Shown piece by piece: positions 11,458-21,916 of a stretch of 64,000 nt of DNA (position 1 is its first letter; every line of letters begins with the position of its first letter). A program made the translations under genes and the position numbers. The stretch covers positions 121,212,148 through 121,276,147 of the forward strand of contig CM071598.1 of NCBI GenBank assembly GCA_036435485.1, in the 5' to 3' direction. Source of the stretch: Saposhnikovia divaricata (lineage: Eukaryota; Streptophyta; Magnoliopsida; Apiales; Apiaceae). The notes under the pieces are model-generated. The model searched no databases. It saw only the letters and a program-made list of their open reading frames with translations, and was not told the DNA's origin.

Positions 11458-14402
11458 CTAAATATTAGATTTAAGGATCAAGACTTGCTTGGATCCTTTG
11501 GCTTTCTTAATTTTGTTAGCTCTAGCAGCGGAATTTACATTATCAGAGTTTAAGATAACTTTATCAGAGTTTACACTTGCAGAATTAACCTTAACCCATT
11601 TCAAATTGGGCTTAAGTTCATAGTAGTTATGATAAATAGCATGATAATCCCTGCAAGTATAAATAGAATGGCAAGTACTTCCACAATGTTTACATAAAGT
11701 CTGTGGTCTAGTTCTAACATTATCTTTCTTTACTTCAGACTTGGAAGGTAAAGAATTAATGTTTTTGTTCTTCCTGCAGAAACTAGCAAGATGGTTAGTG
11801 CTACCACAGTTATGACATGTCTTTCTTGGAGCAAAAGTAGCAAGCATTGGATAATTACCTTGAGTAATACCTACTTTACCATTTCTATTCTTTTTTTTTT
11901 TGCTAATTAAAAAAAATTATACCATAGGGAAATGAGTACATATCTAGGGGCATACCCCGCGGTAGTGACACATCCACCTAACGGAACAACAAGGATAAAC
12001 CATCTATAGAGGTAGAAAACCTAGTAATCAGCAACATCCGAATAGATTACAAAACATTAAGTCAAAACAGATTACAAAACAAAATAGGACTAAGGCACCC
12101 TGCCAGCATGACCTCCACTGCTTGATTTTGGACTTAGTCCTGCGCACTTTCCTAGCATGCCCCCCTTTGGACAGACCCTCACCAACTGGCGGGCCTCCAA
12201 CTCCCATCTACTCCTCTTGGAGATTCCACAGCAGCTGACCTCCAAAACAGTCGCACATGCCAATCGATTCATCATGGAAGGAACATGTAGGATACAAATG
12301 ATAATAATACCAGACAAAAGATATCTGTCATCAACATTCTGATTGAAGTACCATGTACTCGCACACAACTTTGATTGTAAATCTAACAACATACTGATTC
12401 CCTGCAGAATTAGAGTAGAGACCCGAGCAAACCCGGTGCTCCGCATCCTAAGCACTACTACAAGACAGGTCGTGTGCCTCCTGTAGCCTTCTCCTAAGAG
12501 GACATCCAACAATGTATAAGTTATGCCCTGGTAAAACCCCACCAGAGGCACCAGCTTCCTCATCCACTTCCTAGCAGTAGCCTGCGTAACCATTTCTATT
12601 CTTCCTAGATACTTTCTGTTTCTTGACAGATTTTAACTCCTTAAGCTTATGCTTGAGTTGTTTATCTATCATTGAACCAATATTAACCTGTTTAAAACTA
12701 GTTTTTACTGATTCTTTCTTAACAGCTTCTTTTTCAGCTTCAGACTTAGGTTCATTTATTCCATGAACAAATTTTGTAGATGGAAGATGTGTTCTAATTT
12801 TGACTTTGTTTTGAAACCTAAGTTCATCTCCCTCACAGTAACCAAAACCAACTGTGTCTGACTGAAAAACCTCTTGAGTATCTTTTCCAGAATGAGTCCA
12901 AGTTTTAATTATGTGATTTGCCTTCTCCAGTTCAGATTCAAGTTGCTTATATTTTCCTAGCAAATCCTGTTCTAGATAAACAGCATCATCTCTTTCTTTC
13001 TGAACTTGTTACATGTTTTCAAGTTTTTCTTCAATAATTTTATTTCTCACTTTAAGTTCAGAATTTTCAGATTTGATTCTCTCATTCTCTAAAGTTTGAT
13101 CCCTATAACTGATATGCAAAGCCTTAAGATAAATTCTTAATTCAGTTATATCATCAGTATTATAAGCATAGGTAGTTAGAGGTACCTTGTTTTCAGAATC
13201 TTCAGATTCATTCTCAATAGAAGCCATCAGAGCATAGTTAACATCCTCATCTGAGTCTGAAGTGTCTGCCCAGTCTCTGCCTTTTGTGAAGAGTGCTTTT
13301 TCAGTTTTACCCTTTTTGCACTCAGGAGCATAGTGACCCATCTCCTTACACTTGTAGCATTGAATCTCAGACTTGTCCTTCTTCCCAGACTTGGTATCCT
13401 TTCTCTCAGACTTTCTGAACCTTTTTCTGTCAGAATTTGAATCTTTCTTAGAAAACCTTTTGCCCTTCTTGAAGTTCTTGAAACCCATCTTCTTGAAGGT
13501 CTTCACCATCAAAGCAGCCATTTGCAACATTTCTTCTTCATCATCCTCAGAGTCAGATGATTCATCAGTGTTTGAATCAACATCAGAGTGACTAAAGCCT
13601 TTCCCTTAGCTTTCTTCCTTGATGCTTCCTTCTTCAAGGGTATATCTTCAACCTTAAGAGCAACAGACTTTGTCTTCTTTCCTGATCTTCTATTTCTCTG
13701 CTCCAATTCCAATTCATCTGTTTTGAGCAGCCCATAGATTTCATCAATCTCAGTATCAGCATGATCATAGTTATCTCTTATGGTGATTGTCTTCACATCC
13801 CACTTTTCAGGTAAAGCAAGAAGAAATTTGAGATTTGAGTCTTCCAGATCATACTCTTTATTAACCAATGACAAATCATTGAGCAGTTTACAGAATCTGT
13901 CAAATGTTTTTGTCATGGTTTCTTCAGATTTAGCCTCAAAGTGCTCATACTTCTGTGTGAGTATGTTTCTTCTATTCTTCTTGATAGCAGCAGTTCCTTG
14001 ACATCTAACTTTAAGAGCATCCCAAATTTCTTTGGCAGTAGTGCAGTTAATCACTTTATTAGACATAACATTGTCTAAAGCACTATGAAGTATATGCCTA
14101 ACTTTTGCATCCTTAGCAATAGATGAATGATCTTCAGGAGTTAGATCTTTCTTTTCCTTTGGAACTGTTTTAGCTTCTTGACCAGCAGTAGCAACAGATA
14201 GCTTTGTAGGTTTATGAGGACCTTCATAAATTCTGTCAAGATATTCTGGATCTGTTGCCTCCAGAAACATGATCATCTTCACCTTCCAGATTGAATACTC
14301 TGCTGGCTTGAGAATAGAAACCTGATTGTCTCATAACGACTCACAGTAGTTGGTTGAGCCTTCTCAGAACTTGAACCTGTTGGAGGAGGTATCTTTGCCA
14401 TT
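11458..14402 (-). pseudogene. Copia gag (UBN2-like capsid and zinc knuckles), broken
   Basis: ATG at 14402 starts MAKIPPPTGSSSEKAQPTT. A frameshift near 14330 leads into the UBN2-type gag region, recognisable by IWDALKVRCQGT, a Phe/Cys/Leu helix (TFDRFCKLLNDL) and LLALPEKWD. After a second shift near 13590 come a Lys/Ser-rich region and the knuckle CYKCKEMGHYAPEC, then a coiled coil, then two further Cys/His clusters near 11830-11680. A stop at about 13010 is shared with copy 1. A truncated LINE (11893-12588) interrupts the segment. Gag would form the particle and bind RNA. It is not functional here. Confidence 0.8.
11893..12588 (-). mobile_element. 5'-truncated LINE, minus strand, with 15-bp TSD
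   Basis: The insertion is bounded by the direct repeat accatttctattctt (11878-11892 and 12589-12603). A poly(A) tail appears as a T run on the plus strand. Its 3' end shares with the other LINEs here the motif CGCGGGGTATGCCCCTAG and the end TAATTAGC before poly(A). The rest does not match the 21708-27548 copy closely, so it belongs to a related subfamily. The 167-codon frame at 12593-12090 is open but has no motif I recognise. It interrupts the sirevirus gag, so it is younger than that element. Confidence 0.85.
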
Positions 14403-14450
14403 GATTATAGCTGTGTGTGTGGATATTAAACTGTATAAAGTAACAGATTT

Positions 14451-14462
14451 GCTCTGATACCA
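14451..14462 (-). promoter_or_regulatory. Primer binding site (tRNA-iMet type)
   Basis: Minus strand reads TGGTATCAGAGC, complementary to the 3' end of initiator tRNA-Met, immediately downstream of the 5' LTR and about 50 bases before the gag ATG at 14402. This fixes the element orientation as minus. Confidence 0.9.
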
Positions 14463-14463
14463 A

Positions 14464-14994
14464 TTTTTAGGCCAAATACACAATTATAATCAATATCGTA
14501 CGAGAGATTAACAATTAAAATACGCGTTTAAACAATCAAAAACTGTTTGGAATTAATAACTCCTCTCTCAGTGATGTAAAATATCATAGAGAACTGCTTA
14601 GGTTACAATGAATAATTGTTTCACAATGATCGATACCCTTCTAGGGTTAACCTAACTATATTTATAAGATATACAGCTGCTATACAATCGTAAATTGATA
14701 CTCCTATAAATTAGCTATACAATTGATACCAATTACGATTGCTACACGTCTCCTCAGTCAACTCAATCTCTTTGACAGCTATCCAATCTTCAAAGATATT
14801 GCTTCCATAATTATCTTTAATAATTCTTCAAACACTGTTGACCAGTAGACGCTTCCTCCAGACAGAATTTAACAAACTCTATCGAGCTTCCAACTGTCAA
14901 CGTTTAACTAAACTCTGACTGCTTCCAGCTAAACTCTGATTTATCACTGTAACACTTAAACACTGATTAATATTCACATCAATTATTTCTAACA
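14464..14994 (-). repeat. 5' LTR of sirevirus-like copia element
   Basis: On the minus strand the LTR starts TGTTAGAAATAATTG at 14994 and ends just before the primer site. The usual CA end is not clear, so the inner boundary is uncertain by a few bases. A TATA-like TATAAATATA lies at 14657-14668 (minus). The U3 part contains CAGAGTTT/CAGTGTTT words in the orientation opposite to those in the coding region. No second LTR occurs in the window, so age cannot be estimated from LTR divergence. Confidence 0.8.
14657..14668 (-). promoter_or_regulatory. TATA-like box in sirevirus LTR
   Basis: Minus strand reads TATAAATATA about 330 bases inside the LTR from its 5' end, a normal place for the U3 promoter of a short copia LTR. 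Assignment is by motif and position only. Confidence 0.5.
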
Positions 14995-16127
14995 CGGTAT
15001 ACTAACACCAAACTACTCATACATCCACAAAAGAAATAGAAGATGAATAGACACCAATTATGTTTAGACCCTATATCTCTATAAGATTTGAAAACATAAC
15101 GGTTTAAGCACAAGTTATCCATATTGATCACATAGGGTAGCATAATATCTCTATTTATGCTACAAATCATGATGTTAAAACATCAACCTATCCTATGCTA
15201 GCATGGCAAGTTCTAAATCTCAAGATCCACTCTCATTTCGCAAGAGATTAACAATTCAATTTAGATGTTAGCTACGCATCTAAAAGCATTAAGAATAACC
15301 ATACAAGAATATCAAATATACATCACACACAGATCTTTAAAGCATCAAAATACTAAAGCTCCATAAATAAATCCGTTAGAATCCCATGACAACGATTAGT
15401 TCGTAATTGAACCTCTCGTCATCATGGGATCAAGTGAAACCATGATAATGAAACAAGATATGAATTCTATGTTATATATGCTAACTAATGATACAAATTA
15501 CAATGGTAGGATGTGTTTATATAGGCTCTAGAAGTCTTTCCCAGCAAGGAAACTACCAAATCAGAATTAAAATAGAATACGTTTCCTAAACTGATTCTGT
15601 TTTAAAGGAAAATTCGTAACTGACTTTTATTCATTATTTCTGGGCCGTTCCAGTTGTATTTGGACATCTGGACCACTTTAGAATGATAGAGAATCTCATT
15701 AGCTTCGCGTGGACTGTAAGATCGCCCAAAACGGAGTTGTAGAACTCAAGATATGGCCAAAACAAAAATCTGAAAATCTGGCAGAATTCTCCGCGCTGGC
15801 TGCGCCCGTACGCGCTCTGGCTGCGCCCTTGCTACTGTTCATGGTGCTGGCTGCGCCCGTGGTAGCGCTGGCTGTGCCCGTGGCTTATGCCAGAAGCTGA
15901 TTTTCTTCGTTTTAACTCCTTTTTCCTTCGTTCCTTTTGCAAATTGTCATTTTTCACTTCTAGAACTCAATTCCACCATAAAATATGCAATTTATATCAT
16001 CCAACCCCAAGATAATAACCCTGCACAAACTCACTAAAACGAATCAAAAACACGACATACTTGAGGCCAAGTCAATCAATTTAAGCCGAAACGAAGCGTT
16101 CCAAGTGGATATAAAATCCACTTATCA
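14995..16127 (-). repeat. Truncated LTR, probably Athila-like Ty3/gypsy
   Basis: On the minus strand the piece begins TGATAAGTGGATTTTATATC at 16127, a start I associate with Athila-type LTRs. It carries a TATA-like CTATATAAACACAT at 15515-15526 and a GC-rich tandem motif upstream of it. It is cut at 14995 by the sirevirus LTR; the remainder would lie beyond the left edge of the window. No coding sequence is expected; the short frames in it have no recognisable content. The family name is tentative. Confidence 0.55.
15797..15892. repeat. GC-rich short repeats in LTR
   Basis: Four imperfect copies of CTGGCTGCGCCC separated by 10-25 bases stand out from an AT-rich background. They lie in the putative U3 of the 14995-16127 LTR. 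They resemble the GGCGCAGCC words at 49228-49375 in the other Athila-like piece. Confidence 0.65.
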
Positions 16128-17030
16128 GCAACCGTAACTTTGGGGCATAAAATCACAACACAACATTAGAAGCAGCTTCTGTTCGAGATGGGGGCTGTTC
16201 GAGATGGCGGGAGGGAGGCAGGCAGGAAGTAAAATCAAAGTAACCGTGGAATAAAAAAGAACAAGTAGCTATGGAAAACAAAATAAAAAGTAAAAGAAGA
16301 AATGTTCGAATGCTTGTACGTGGGCCAGTAGCAATAAAAAAAAGTTTGAAGAAGACAAACAAATGGTGAAACAACGCAGAGGAGCACACGACAGCAAGCA
16401 AAAATGAAAAAGGAATTAGTATGGCATTTCAGTTGTACATAAATGGTGGGACCCGAGAGGACTAAATAAGAAGAAGAAAAAAAGATGGACAAAAAAGGAT
16501 TGGCCAGGAAGTTAGGAACGGAGCCACGACACAAGCAATTGCAGCATCTGGCCATTGGTCACTCTGATTCGTCTATCAAATATAAAGATAAGTTTCTGTA
16601 GTTGTTTTAATTTTTTGCAAATTAAATATTATGCCTTGACATGCTTGCATAAATCATGTTAACAAATATTTTTCAAGAAAAATATTTATTATTTAACAAT
16701 TCGTGCGAGCAATATATTTTTATGCTTGTAAAATTATTGAGATTTGGAAAATATCATATGAGATATTTATGCTGATGAATTTTGGATATTTATGCTAATA
16801 AATTGTGGATATTTACAATCTCGTACGAGTTGCATGCGTTGAAGAAAAAGATTATATATGCGAGACACATAATTTTGGAAAAAATTTCTACAAAAAAAGG
16901 AGTATTATTTTCGAATAAAATAAATATCGCCACACTCTTAAAAGAGCATATTTATTATTGCATTTGAATTTGTAAAATATTTTTCATATATCGTCGCGTT
17001 AGTACATATATGTAAAAAACATCTTCAAAC
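16128..17030. other. Unassigned AT-rich sequence
   Basis: I see no element ends and no convincing gene. The minus-strand frames at 16153-16401 and 16235-16555 are low-complexity, rich in Phe, Ser and Leu, and overlap each other in different frames, so I take them as chance. The segment is flanked by the Athila-like LTR start on the left and the Tat LTR-like region on the right. Confidence 0.5.
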
Positions 17031-17277
17031 TTGCAATCTGAAATTGTCAGTGGGGTAGCCTAGACAAATTGTAAATCTCGCAATGCTATATGCTTGAGTA
17101 AAGTGCATGTTGTGGAATAAAAACGAGGGTTTGTATGAATTTAATGCTAGGGTTCGTGAGCTTCGTGCTTTAATGGTTGTTTCCATGTTCGAGACTAATC
17201 GGTCCTCACAGAATGCCTACGTATCTCGTTATTGAGAATCAAGCCAAAAATGTAGTTCTGAGAATGAGGGGTCAGGC

Positions 17278-17286
17278 CCTTATATA
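17278..17286 (-). promoter_or_regulatory. TATA-like box in Tat LTR
   Basis: Minus strand reads TATATAAGG, downstream of the 78-bp repeat array and upstream of a sequence resembling an R/U5 region. Motif-based call only. Confidence 0.45.
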
Positions 17287-17924
17287 GGCTGTGGGAGCCT
17301 TAGTATTATGGTAGGATTTGGAGTCTTGGTGGGCAAGCCACCGCCTTGAGGAAAGTTCTAGACTCCTGCCTTGCAGGAGTTTGTTTCCATGTTGAGTTTG
17401 GTGCCTTGGAGGCTACTCATAAAGGTATTGTATCCTTACATGAATCTTATTTGCAAGCTGTTAATTAGCCCATAATATTAATTACGAAATTAATATTTAA
17501 TTAGGGTTTTGGGCCTCATCAATGGGCTTCGTATCTGGACCATTCTAGGTTTAATTAATGCCACATTAAATGTGTCTTTAAGAATTATTTTTAGCCCATA
17601 TCATTTGCCCCCCAACTTCTAGGAAAACTGATCAGGTTTTCCTTGAAGTTCTAATGTCTTTTTCGAGACTCGGGTCAGGGTTTATCATTGTACACAAGTG
17701 TTTCACGCGTATCGTCTTTTAATGTAAAGCGTGGAGCGACCTACACATTTATGACGATTTGCCTTATTCCAGGCTAACAATTATTTTCTAATATTTTTCC
17801 TAATTTATCCTAATATTTTAGGATTTGAGCAGCACCCACACGTATTTTCTTCATTTTTATCAAAACTTCCATGCCCACAAGGATTTACTATCAAAAATCA
17901 GCTTTTAAAGTAATTTTTTGACCA

Positions 17925-18425
17925 GAACTTGGATATCTCGACCAGAATTTCGACCAGGAATTCGATCAGAATTCTGGTCGAAATAAGGGCTTCAGAATTT
18001 CTTGCTCGAAGGAATTTTCGATCAGGATTCCTGGTCGTTTCGACCAGGATCTTGATCGAAATAAGGGTCCAAAATTTCCTTGGCCGAAGGGTTTTTCGAT
18101 CAGGATTCTTTGTCGTTTTGACCAGAATCTTGGTCGAAATAAGGGCCTCAAATTTCCTGTGTCGCAGGGTTTTTCGATCAGGATTCTTGGTCGTTCCGAC
18201 CAGAATCTTGGTCAAAATAAGGGCCTTTCCATGGCTTCATCGAACGGTTTTTCGAACAGGATTCTTGGTCGTTTCGACCAGAATCTTGGTCGAAATAAGG
18301 GCCTTCTTCCTGGCTTGGTCTGGCTTTTCGACCATAATTCTTGGTCGTTTCGACCAGAATCTTGGTCAAAATAAGAGCCTTGTTATGGCTTGGTCGAATG
18401 ACTTTTCGACCAGAATTCTTCTTTT
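17925..18425. repeat. 78-bp tandem repeat array with nested palindromes
   Basis: About six units with spacing 76-79 bp, marked by AAATAAGGGC at about 17980, 18059, 18137, 18214, 18293 and 18369. Each unit holds dyads of the form CGACCAGAAT...TTGGTCG. Since 78 is 26 codons, stop-free frames run through the array on both strands, which explains overlapping open frames of up to 188 codons. I do not regard these as genes. The array sits in the putative U3 of the Tat LTR. Confidence 0.85.
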
Positions 18426-21149
18426 GAAATTGGGCCACTTGGGCTTTGGGCTGGTTTCCATCGAGCCTTATTATTTTTGGGCCTTCCAAGCCTAATCTCT
18501 TTTTTTAGAATATTTTTATTAAATATTCTTTTTCCTTTTAGTGGGCTTAGCCAAATGGGCTACATTGGGCCTGCTCGATCCTTCTTTGGCCCAGTTTCTA
18601 TAATCTTCAAGATAATTTCTAAGAACCCCGATTTTTGGTAGTAATTAAAACTTCTTGTTATGTATTGGAGTATGAATGAATAGTGGTTACAACTACAATG
18701 TATCAATGAGATTAATGAATGAATATTTAATGGATCTGGATTCGAATGCTTATATGCCATGAACTATGCAATTGGTTGGTAACTTAGATAAGAATAATAG
18801 ATCGTCGAAAGAGTAAGCTATGGTATTCCAATAGAGGAAGTTATTCTCATGTCATCCAAATCGATATCTGGTACTTCATGTCATCCAAATCGGTTTTTTT
18901 TTATAAGCCAAGTGGTTCCGTAAAAGAGTTAAGGAACACTCGAGAAAGCGCGAGGACATTTTCTAAGTACGAGAAATAAAGAGAGAATAAGTAATGAATA
19001 GTGTTTCTAGTGGAATTTGGAATATTATCAAACCACCATATATAGAAGTATTCGGGATGGATTTCTGAGTTCGTATTAATGATCAATGGACAAAATAAAT
19101 GTATGTAAATGATATCATATTCTGAAAAGCAGCACTTTTATTTTCTCCAAGATTTCCCTAGACATTGAAGGATTTAAGGATTTAATAAAGAGATTTGAGG
19201 AATTTAAATTCAAGGATCATAAAGGAGGATTAAAGATGTTAGCAAAAAATATCAAGAAGGTTTCTGGTAAAACCCTAACAACAAGTACTTAAGATATTCC
19301 TCTGAAAGATCAAGGAAATTGAGTAATAACCAGACAAAGAAACAAGCAGAGAACCAAGAGATGAGCATGTGCAAGTGGGTGGAAAAAGAAAGATACAAGT
19401 GACTTACATATAAGTCAACTATAAGCTAAGTGGTTTAGTTACACTTGTACAAAAAGGGTATGCTTAATGTAATGGCAACAAGTGGACTAATAAGAAGCCA
19501 ACATGTGGACCAATGGATTATTAACAACACAAAAGCAAGGATGCATCCAAGGGACTTAGAAATAATACATGAGATTAGTAGATATTTGTCATAAAACAAA
19601 ACTAAACAAAAAGCAAACACCAAGAACTCTCCCATGGAGCTCTCGGCCTAGGCTCTTTTTCAAGAACCAGACTCCACCTTCCCACCACTCAAGAATTCCA
19701 AGATAATTTAGGTGAGTTCTACAATTCCTAATTAAGGTATCCTATGAATTTCACCTTCAAATTCCATTCCATTCTTGAGTTATAAAATCATGAAGATGAT
19801 GATGAATAGTAACTCTCTAGAACTAACTTTAGTTTTCTTGTTTCTTTGGATGATCCAAGCTAGATTAAGCTTATAAAAGGACTATACAAGGTTTATTAAG
19901 GCTTATACACACTTCAAGGAAGGTATATCTCTATCTTACTTTGAGTTTATGAATGTTCTTGGTAGTTTTAAATGAGTTATGATTATGATGTTAATAAAAG
20001 CATGTAAGCATGATTATGTAGTGGTTTAGTTGATCTAAGTGATGTGATCCAGATGATGGTGTAATAAGATGTTCTTGGACTTGTTAAGATGTATGGTATG
20101 CCCGGTGTGGCTTGGTTTGTTATGATAAATTTGGAAATGTTCGATTTATTGCCGTCGTAATGCCCGAATTTCATTAGACCTTGAAAACCGTGCTTGACGG
20201 TAGCTATAGGTCACTAATCTTGATGAGTATATGACCTACCCTTGTAGATCTCAATTCATACGTTTTGACACGAGAATCGAAGCAATCGGACTTACGGTTT
20301 AGGAATTATGGTCGATTTAGTGAAAGTAGTTTGAAACCGTAAGTGCGAGTTCGTAACTGAAATTTAACCCCCTTAACATGAGTAATTCAGTGACGAATCT
20401 TGATAATAAAATATTAGAAATCAAAAGGAAGGTGTGAGAGAAGACCTCATGTCAAACGGATCATTTTTCGATTTTATAAAAATGTTCGAATCAAGGTTAA
20501 GTGCGAGGGAACCATTAAAAAGTGCACTTAGTTATAACTTTGGAAAACCACTTAGAAAACGATCAATAAATCTCGAGGTATAATCTTTTCTAGTAAGAGA
20601 CCGACCTTAGAACTTATACGACTTAATAACCTACCAAGTATAAGTGTAATGACATGCCTTAATAATGAACAAGTGTCGGATCATAATGGTGTTAATGAGA
20701 GTTACGCTAGAGTGTGCATAACGAGATAACTTGAAAACGTATTTTAACCTAAGTAAAGTATATACTTAACCTTTCAAAGCGTTAAGTGATTAATCTTGGA
20801 TATTTTGATTATTTATAGATCACCGGACTGACCCAGGACACACTATCCCTACCAGATTACCAGGCAAGTTTTCAAACCTTTGAAACTGTTGTTGTGATAA
20901 TATATATGATTGTTGTTATACATATGCCATAGCATGCATGCTTGTTTTCAAAAGTATATTGTGATAAGTAGGCTTTATGATTTGATTTGGCTTATAAACT
21001 AGATGTGATATATTAGTTATAAGCCGGATATTGCTAAGACCCTTAGTAAAGGGCATATGATATTCATCCTTCGAATATAGACCGGGAGTCGGTATTTCGG
21101 TATATATTGTGATTATTTTCTGAGAAAATATTAAATAAATATTTTTCCA

Positions 21150-21420
21150 TTATTCCCTTAATGAATATTATTTCGAATATTCATTTGAGCGTTATTTACT
21201 TAATGAATATTATTTTAAATATTCGTTTAAGTTTTATTTATTAAATGAATATTATTTCGAATATTCATTTAAGGTTTGATTTTTTTAGTGGATAATATTT
21301 GGAATATTTATTCAAGGATTTATTTATTTAGTGAATATTTTAGATATTCATTCGAGGGTTATTTATGAACAATATTTTATACTAAGAATATTCCTTAATT
21401 ATTTATGATTTAATAAATAT
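21150..21420. repeat. AT-rich palindromic tandem array in giant LTR
   Basis: Units of about 50 bp repeat TTTAATGAATATTATTTCGA and its mirrored ATATTC half, each able to form an ATATTC/GAATAT hairpin. Equivalent arrays lie at 39120-39400 and 62110-62500 in the other giant LTRs, so this is a conserved LTR module and not a recent expansion in one copy. Confidence 0.75.
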
Positions 21421-21744
21421 TCTTTGAATTTTTTTTTCATTCTTTTAAATGAGTTTTAAAAATGATTTATCTTATTTAAAAATTATCTTTGACCTTCAAA
21501 TATTATGTAAAATATTTCTGAGTCTTATTATGATTATTTTATCAAGGGGAGGTTCCTAAAACTCTATTTTTCATTTAAATCTATCTTCCCAACTATAAGG
21601 GAACCTTACTTGAGAACTGTTATTTGTGGTTGACTGCCCGGTCATAGTCTTTTAAAATTATTATTATTTTTACTCTTGATGAGTCTTTTATTACTTCCTC
21701 AACACTTTTTTTTTTTTGCTAATTAAAATTTTTTTATACCAATG

Positions 21745-21860
21745 AAAAACGATTACATTTCTAGGGGCATACCCCGCGATACATACGCTAACCAATCGGA
21801 ACAGCAAAGAACAAAAGGGAACCATTACAGAATCACAGGGGCATACCCCCGTCCTCAGCT
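21745..21860 (-). promoter_or_regulatory. LINE 3' UTR with two GGGG-TATG-CCCC hairpins
   Basis: On the minus strand the UTR contains GACGGGGGTATGCCCCTG (near 21840) and CGCGGGGTATGCCCCTAG (near 21765), each a 4-5 bp G/C stem closed by a TATG loop. The same word is found close to poly(A) in the other LINE copies of this window. A role in template recognition by the LINE RT is inferred from position and conservation. Confidence 0.6.
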
Positions 21861-21916
21861 TACACAAGAACTAGACGTCAAAGGGTCCACACATGCACCT
21901 AATCAAAATCTAGTAA

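Larger units (their letters stand above)
2948..14994 (-). mobile_element. Sirevirus-like Ty1/copia element, 3' end lost
   Basis: On the minus strand the order is 5' LTR (14464-14994), primer binding site, gag, protease, integrase, RT, RNase H, a non-coding spacer with a polypurine tract, and a long additional ORF. This is the layout known for sireviruses (Maximus/SIRE lineage), in which an extra ORF follows pol. The 3' LTR that should follow the additional ORF is absent: at 2947 the sequence jumps into a second gag. Two 5'-truncated LINE copies interrupt gag and integrase. Possible 5-bp target sequence next to the 5' LTR is cggta (14995-14999), but the partner cannot be checked. Confidence 0.8.
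17031..18612 (-). repeat. LTR-like region of Tat-type gypsy element (part)
   Basis: On the minus strand this carries a promoter-like TATATAAGG at 17278-17286, a following CGAGATACGTAGG segment of the sort seen in Tat/Retand LTRs, and upstream of it a 78-bp tandem array. It lies downstream, on the minus strand, of the Tat integrase and antisense ORF at 28836-32157. The solo giant LTR (18618-28619, TSD taatt) separates the two. I therefore read it as the 3' LTR of that element. Exact ends were not found; the sequence from 28625 to about 28830 may be part of it. Confidence 0.5.

Noticed and set aside
12090..12593. 167-codon frame as a host gene
   Set aside because: It lies wholly inside a TSD-flanked truncated LINE and lacks any host domain.
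16153..16555. Two overlapping minus-strand membrane-like frames
   Set aside because: Phe/Leu/Ser low complexity, overlapping in different frames, no start context and no conserved motif.
17925..18425. CRISPR-like array
   Set aside because: Units are contiguous imperfect tandem repeats without unique spacers, in a plant LTR.
17929..18495. 188-codon open frame on the plus strand
   Set aside because: It is produced by the 78-bp tandem repeat, a multiple of three, and open frames occur on both strands at once.
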